Shown here in pieces: positions 18,255 to 23,699 of a DNA stretch of 23,699 nucleotides. The stretch is from Apostichopus parvimensis (taxonomy: Eukaryota > Echinodermata > Holothuroidea > Aspidochirotida > Stichopodidae): assembly GCA_000934455.1 (NCBI GenBank), contig JXUT01143026.1:1-23699 (forward strand), read 5' to 3'. The notes under the pieces were generated by a model. The model did no database searches. It worked only from the letters and a program-made list of their open reading frames with translations, and was not told where the DNA came from. Numbering within the stretch: position 1 is the stretch's first letter; the number at the start of each line of letters is the position of its first letter. The position numbers were made by a program, and so were the translations under genes.

Positions 18255-20133
18255 ATAGTTCTTGGTTAAAAGAGACCTGTGTGCCGCCATTGGTACGATA
18301 ACTATTAAAGACATGGCAAATGCCGCCATTAAATATTTAAGGTACCGCATATCGTATATTCTGAGTGTGGGTGTGTGCCGTCACACTCTACCATAAAGTT
18401 CAATTAATACCGTGTCATAAACCCCGCCTGTTCACCAAAGCTAATTCCTTGATTATGGGGAAGTGACCTTTGTAAGTTTGTATTGTTCAAGAGGGCAATT
18501 TCACTTTTAATATTTATCTGTGGTTCAATCTAAACAAATTTCAATATCACTATTACTGGCATCCATTTAAGCTGCTGTATTGCACTAGAATGAATGACCG
18601 TAGATTAAAACAGAAGGACTTACAGTCTACACTATGTATGGAGGGAGGAGGGTGCTGCATAATAATGAAATTAGCTGAAACGTTTGAGAACATGCCAACA
18701 GAAAAATAAAAGTATATAAAACATTAATATTCTTTATTTGAACTAGCAAATACAAGAGTACATTCACATCTCCTATGTATGTATGTACACAAGGGTGCAA
18801 CCATGTTTACTTCTGGAGGACTTATTCCCTCTGCCCAAAACAAAATCAGGGGGCTTGCCTCCATCTTCCCCCCCCCCCCTTCCTTTCCACCAACTGGCAG
18901 ACAAAATATTCCAAACATTACTAGTACATAGTTTTTAAATATCTAACATGTATATATGCAGTACAAACTACTGCCAACAGTCAAGATCTTCACCACTGTT
19001 TCTTAATCTAAACCCTCCATTTAACAAACATTTCTCAACGGGTATGGTATGCCCTACAGCTGCTGAACTGATACATACATATATATACTGTACCGATCAC
19101 AACCTAGTGGCCTGTTGCAAAGTTTTAACTGATACCATTTATGATACCTTCCTTGTACAGTGGCAGTATTGACAGAATGCAACCGCATTAAATTACCCAT
19201 AACATGACCTGAAGAGGTATGTATGTAGCCTTTGTGTAGCTGATGAATAAAATTTTACAATACACTGAGTCCATATACATGTAGTATCTTCAAGTAGAAC
19301 CAGTACTATAGTCTACACTGTATGTCTGCATGTAACACTGGTAGAGATCTTTGGTTGGATTCTCAGAAGGACCACTGAACCAGGGCAATAATTCTATGGT
19401 TTAAAAGTAACTTAAAAATATATAGGAAAACAGACAAAAAATTTGCAGACCTGTAGGATACATACGAGAATTTGCACGATCAGTGGGTAACAGGGTAGTG
19501 ATCAAATTGTCAAAGTATGCTGTCTCCTAAAATCTGAAATAGTGAATGTATGTATATTAATTCATATAGAGGAGGTACAGGAGATGAACATCACAAAAGA
19601 CATGTATAGGACTCCAAGACTTCATGGAGTCGGTCAAACTGAACCATGGTAAGAAGAGTTCTGATTTATAACTGGTTTTCTTGTAGTGGGAAGACCTCCC
19701 TCACTTCAAAATTTAAAAAAAAAATGTCAAGTTAGTATCAATCTCCCATCCTCTACCCCCCCCCCCTGCCTCGACCCTCCCCACTCTCATATCCTCTCCT
19801 ATCCAACCCTCAGTACAGACAGAATTTGCCGGTTACTATTGTACAGTACTTTACTGTACAGAAGAGTATATGGAGACTTCAGTGATGGATATATAACATT
19901 CACCTAAGGCAGCCTTTTCTAAGAACTTCACACATTACAGTTAGAACTCAGAATGTCAATCCCATTACCTCATTGCCCGGTATTCTGGCTAGAGATGAGA
20001 CACAGACACATTTTAATTATAAGAGAGAGAGGAATGCATTACAGTCAGCTCAAATCAATGACTGAGACTTTATGACTCTCAAGGACTTGTTAAGGAGGTT
20101 AATATAGATTCATGTTAGCAGAAGCAACACATC

Positions 20134-20155
20134 GGGGGGGGGGGGGGGGGGGGGG
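20134..20155 (+). repeat. Run of 22 G
   Basis: The longest homopolymer in the window. Assembled length may be unreliable. Confidence 0.9.
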
Positions 20156-22439
20156 ATGGACCTGTTTGTTTTCATGCCTTCCATTGATTGATTACATAAC
20201 ATCTTAAAGCAGCATTCTAGGCGAATATAATTACAAAATGTCTATACGTCTTATAAGACAAAATAAATAGTAATATTCCGATCCAATGAGTCCAATAAAT
20301 GTAATTGAATTGCCTGGATTTGCCTATAAACTTTAGCATGCAAAAACATTGTCATTGACACTTCAAATTATTCTCACAGCAGATTCTAAACATGATATGT
20401 ATTCCACACAAACAGAGTCAACTAACTGTGGCTGTGGCTTGAGCATGCTATTTTAAAAAGACTTGTGAAATGAGAAATGTTTGCTCAACTTTGATCAAAT
20501 CCCCCCTATTGAACTCCGGGCACACCATTTTCTACTCTTTGTCTTTCTCTATCCCTTAACCCCTCCCCCACCCCTGCCCCTTCCCTTTCCCACCCACAAA
20601 AGAAGAAATTGAATCATAAATCATCAATTTCACAGAAAGAATGGTAGGAACAAATGAATGATGAAATTCAAAGACACACACAGCATTGGATTGATTGTAG
20701 CGAGATGATGAGCTAGATTAATGTTGAGTCCTTCCACATATATTACAAAGCATGATGACAGCAGCTGTTCCTATTACACATCCTGTTCCAGGTATTAAAA
20801 CTCTGTTATGAGTTGTACAGTACTGTATTAGCTCCCCATGTTATGACTAACCACATTCCTTTTTATCTGATGCTCAAATATTTTTCCTGAGAGTCAATGA
20901 CAGTACAGTACATATATATATATACAGCATCTTTGTAATATGATGAACTTGATCACAGCTAAATCACAGCAGGGAGTGTAGGCTATACTTGTACACTGAG
21001 AGGTACTGTGGGTACATCATTTACTACGTTAAGTGTACGGTAGCACTCATCTCGGGGAGGGCAAACATGCCATTCGATACTGGCTATATCTGTTCATTCA
21101 TACAGTGTGAATGAATCAAGTCATGTACAAACTCTTTAGTGAAATTACTATATGAAGCTGCTGTTTGCTTCAGGTACTACACGCTACAGTACAGTATACC
21201 ATGGAGGTAAAAACACCTCCATGAGTATACGTATGGCAACCTCCAATAGATATTGTAAGCAGCTCTGTAGGGAGAGTACTGTACATGTTCTGTCCACAAC
21301 ATGTATCCTTAGTTTACAACAGTATTGGTCTTTTCATGACACCATGTTTGTCCATAATATGTCCTTTTTCTTCCCTTTTTAATTTTTCCCTTTTTCCCCT
21401 GTTTTGTGCACATTTTTAATCTTAATAATTTCAAGACCAACCTCCAAATGAAAAATATGAAGAAAGGAAGAACAAGTCATAATAATAAATGATGATTTTA
21501 AAGGCAAAATTACAACCGGAAATCTCCTTCCTACGTCGCAATATTGGATGTCATTTTCTACTTCTCCGATATCACTATCAAACAGCATGTTCAGATTGAC
21601 AATGATAAAGAGGGATGTTCAAATCAGATCAAAACAACAATCACTGCACCTACAGTAGGCCAACAAAATTCAAGAACGGCCTTTTTTTTCCACATTTATA
21701 ATGGTAAATAAATATCAATTAAAAGATTTTTTTACAGTGCATGTTCAATTTATATTCCTTCTTGTTTTTTCTTAACATTTCAACGCTAAGTACACAACAA
21801 AAAAGAACTACTGTACAGGAATGATAAAAGAGAAAAAAATATTTCTAAAACTGAATAAATCTTGAAAAGGAGATGAACAGCAGATCGTGGGTTGAACAAA
21901 TACATTATTGAATAAAGTCAAGGTTTGTTTACTGTAGTTCATTTGTACCCAAGATCTACAATTTTGTAAAAGAGCAAGTATAGTAAAAAAAAATATCATA
22001 AAAGTTTAATTCATTCTGTCAAAGTATAAGTAGTAATTATCAAACAACATCAAAGAGCTAAAATCAGAAAGTAATTAACACTTTCTGTTGGTAGTTTGAT
22101 CATTTATAAAACTGATTTCAAGTCATAAATAAATTACACCTCAGCTATCAAGAACAGAAAGAGAATTTAATGATATTTCACACTGCTAGTAGGGTGCAAT
22201 GCCAATGATGAGCATCACATCAGGAAATACGACCACTTTAGTCACTTCAGCAAATGTACAGTACGATTCCATTTCCTTATTACAGTCTAAACACTAACAT
22301 ACCATATGCAGTAGCAGAAAGTCTTTTTTCATTTCACAAATTAAGCAACAACCAGATTGTCTGGTCTGTGTGTGTAATGTTGTGCACACCAGAATATATA
22401 CTCTACTTGCTATATATACTACTATGTTGTACACATGTA

Positions 22440-22816
22440 AAGTGGCGGAGCTAGGGGTATTGGTCAAGGGGGGCGAGAATGGTCTGTAGGGGTGCTTCCG
22501 ACACTATCTAAGCGGAGCGCCACCACGGGTTGGCGCAGAGCGTACCAAAATTTTTGAGTAAAGATACTCCCTAGATCGCCGGAAATGACCAGCTTACCGG
22601 GCCTTGCTAATTTGCAGATAAACGAAGAATAAATAGGTGTCATCGCCAAAAAAAAGGTGACAAATGTCAATAGGTAGATGAGAGGGCAATAAAAAAGTCA
22701 ATAATCGCGAATAAGTAAAAAGTGGTAAAAAGCTGAAAAGGGCGCCAGCAGTCCATTTGAGTCCGTCAGGGGGGGGGGCATCCGCCCCCCCTTACTGTAT
22801 GGACGCTCCGCCACTG
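22440..22816 (-). mobile_element. Non-autonomous hAT-type transposon, copy 2 (377 bp)
   Basis: The ends are AAGTGGCGGAGC and GCTCCGCCACTG, inverted repeats with one mismatch at the outermost base. The 8-bp duplication CACATGTA flanks it at 22432-22439 and 22817-22824. The reverse complement shares GGCGATCT, GTACGCT, GCGCCAACC, GGTGGCGCT and GCTTAGATAGT with copy 1 in the same order, so the two belong to one family with diverged ends. The strand given is relative to copy 1. Confidence 0.85.
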
Positions 22817-23699
22817 CACATGTAGTAATGTACCCAAAATATAAGGACATACAATACACTGGTTATGTGACTGGAAAATGTTACCTATTGTACTCCTATC
22901 CTTGTAAGACTTAATCCCCAGCATTCATGCAATGTCATTAAAAAAATAAATTTCCCACCCACCACTTTGGGACTTGTATCTGAAATTGTAGATGAAATCT
23001 TGTAGCTGTGGAGTTTAATCACTGCTGTGGCTCTGTGAATTTTATCACCTTCAAAAAATTAACTGACTGATCTTTAAAAGCAGTTGTACCGTAACATTTT
23101 CTGGCGCCTATTCAGTCTTTTGTTGCAAGTATGTCATATTTTAGCTGGTAGTAGATCTGCATAAAAAGTAACAGGCAACAATTGGAACAAATGAAAATAC
23201 GTTGTAATTCTCTAAAGGTTCCGTAAAGTTTCTAAAGCGTTCGAAATCTAACAGTCAGACATGTAAAGTATCTAATGACATTCATCGCTTATGCAACATT
23301 GGTTTATAGTCTGCACATGTGCAGTCACTCATTTCAAACCACAACAACAAACGAAAACAGCAACAATGAAATTTGGTTGAATTCAATCTAAACTCTGCCA
23401 AGTGTTGTCAATACCAGTGTCTCTCTTAGAAGGTTGAATCAACCATGAAAAATATAAAACAAAAACATGCCATGAATACATATTCCCAAAGGATACCATA
23501 TATGATGAGTTGATGACCTCACCATGAACTACGGTGACAACCATACAGTAGGTCATCGCTACTGTATGTGCCATGTTACTCAGAAATAGTGATCATCTTT
23601 ATTGAAGTTTTCACTATCAAACAGGGAGAGAGATATGTGTAAACCAATCAATTAGACATTCCACAATCTTGAGTGTGCAGACTCCTACAGAAGTAAGTA

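Larger units (their letters stand above)
16870..23699 (-). other. Upstream region, probably first intron; no exon recognised
   Basis: Exon A begins in mid-codon after a good acceptor, so at least one exon lies upstream. I looked on the minus strand for the mature N-terminus (FNLD-like) and the first FG motif (YFGFSV-like) with a phase-2 donor, and did not find them. The region holds two hAT-type elements, microsatellite and poly-G tracts, and short frames without family features. Confidence 0.6.

Noticed and set aside
17990-22670. Reading frames in the two hAT-type copies give similar peptides (DLG...F.Q.F...VAL.LDS)
   Set aside because: The DNA alignment shifts by one base in the middle and back again, so the matching frames are not aligned there. 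The likeness reflects DNA homology of the elements and not a conserved protein.
23383-23574. Minus-strand frame starting MAHTVAMTYCMVVTVVHG as a possible signal-peptide exon
   Set aside because: It lacks an FNLD-like mature start or an FG repeat and has no clear donor of the right phase; it is probably chance.

Overview
This is eukaryotic genomic DNA: AT-rich, with introns, microsatellites and small transposon remnants, and no operon-like packing. It contains the middle of one gene on the minus strand. Twelve consecutive exons join in a single frame (1,680 coding bases, 559 complete codons, no stop, canonical GT/AG at every internal splice site) and encode an integrin alpha subunit. Blade motifs, the absence of an inserted A/I domain and details of blades 4-7 fit the laminin-binding alpha3/alpha6/alpha7 (insect PS1) clade best. 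Gene structure, sequence divergence and repeat content suggest a marine invertebrate deuterostome, perhaps an echinoderm; this is inference and no species is claimed.

Layout: transcription runs from high to low coordinates. 16870-23699 holds no exon I can recognise and is probably the first intron. It carries two short hAT-type non-autonomous transposons in opposite orientation, each with an 8-bp target-site duplication. From 16869 down to 4321, eight exons (A-H) encode the seven-bladed beta-propeller from blade 1 onward. Exons I-L (3400 down to 1) encode the start of the thigh domain, and the window ends inside exon L. The rest of the thigh, the calf domains, the transmembrane helix and the tail lie beyond base 1. 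The signal peptide and mature N-terminus lie upstream of 16869 and were not found.

The introns hold the unusual material: a 10-bp-period array of AGGTCA motifs touching the donor of exon J; a 217-bp foldback with a second inverted repeat overlapping it; a 166-bp hairpin element with a similar GC-rich centre; a purine-rich minisatellite; a 158-bp tandem duplication; a tRNA-derived SINE-like segment; the 3' end of a LINE; one hAT-like terminus; and many long G or C runs. I see no second protein-coding gene, no structural RNA gene and no CRISPR array. The other open frames of 60-100 codons look like chance or repeat-derived ORFs.
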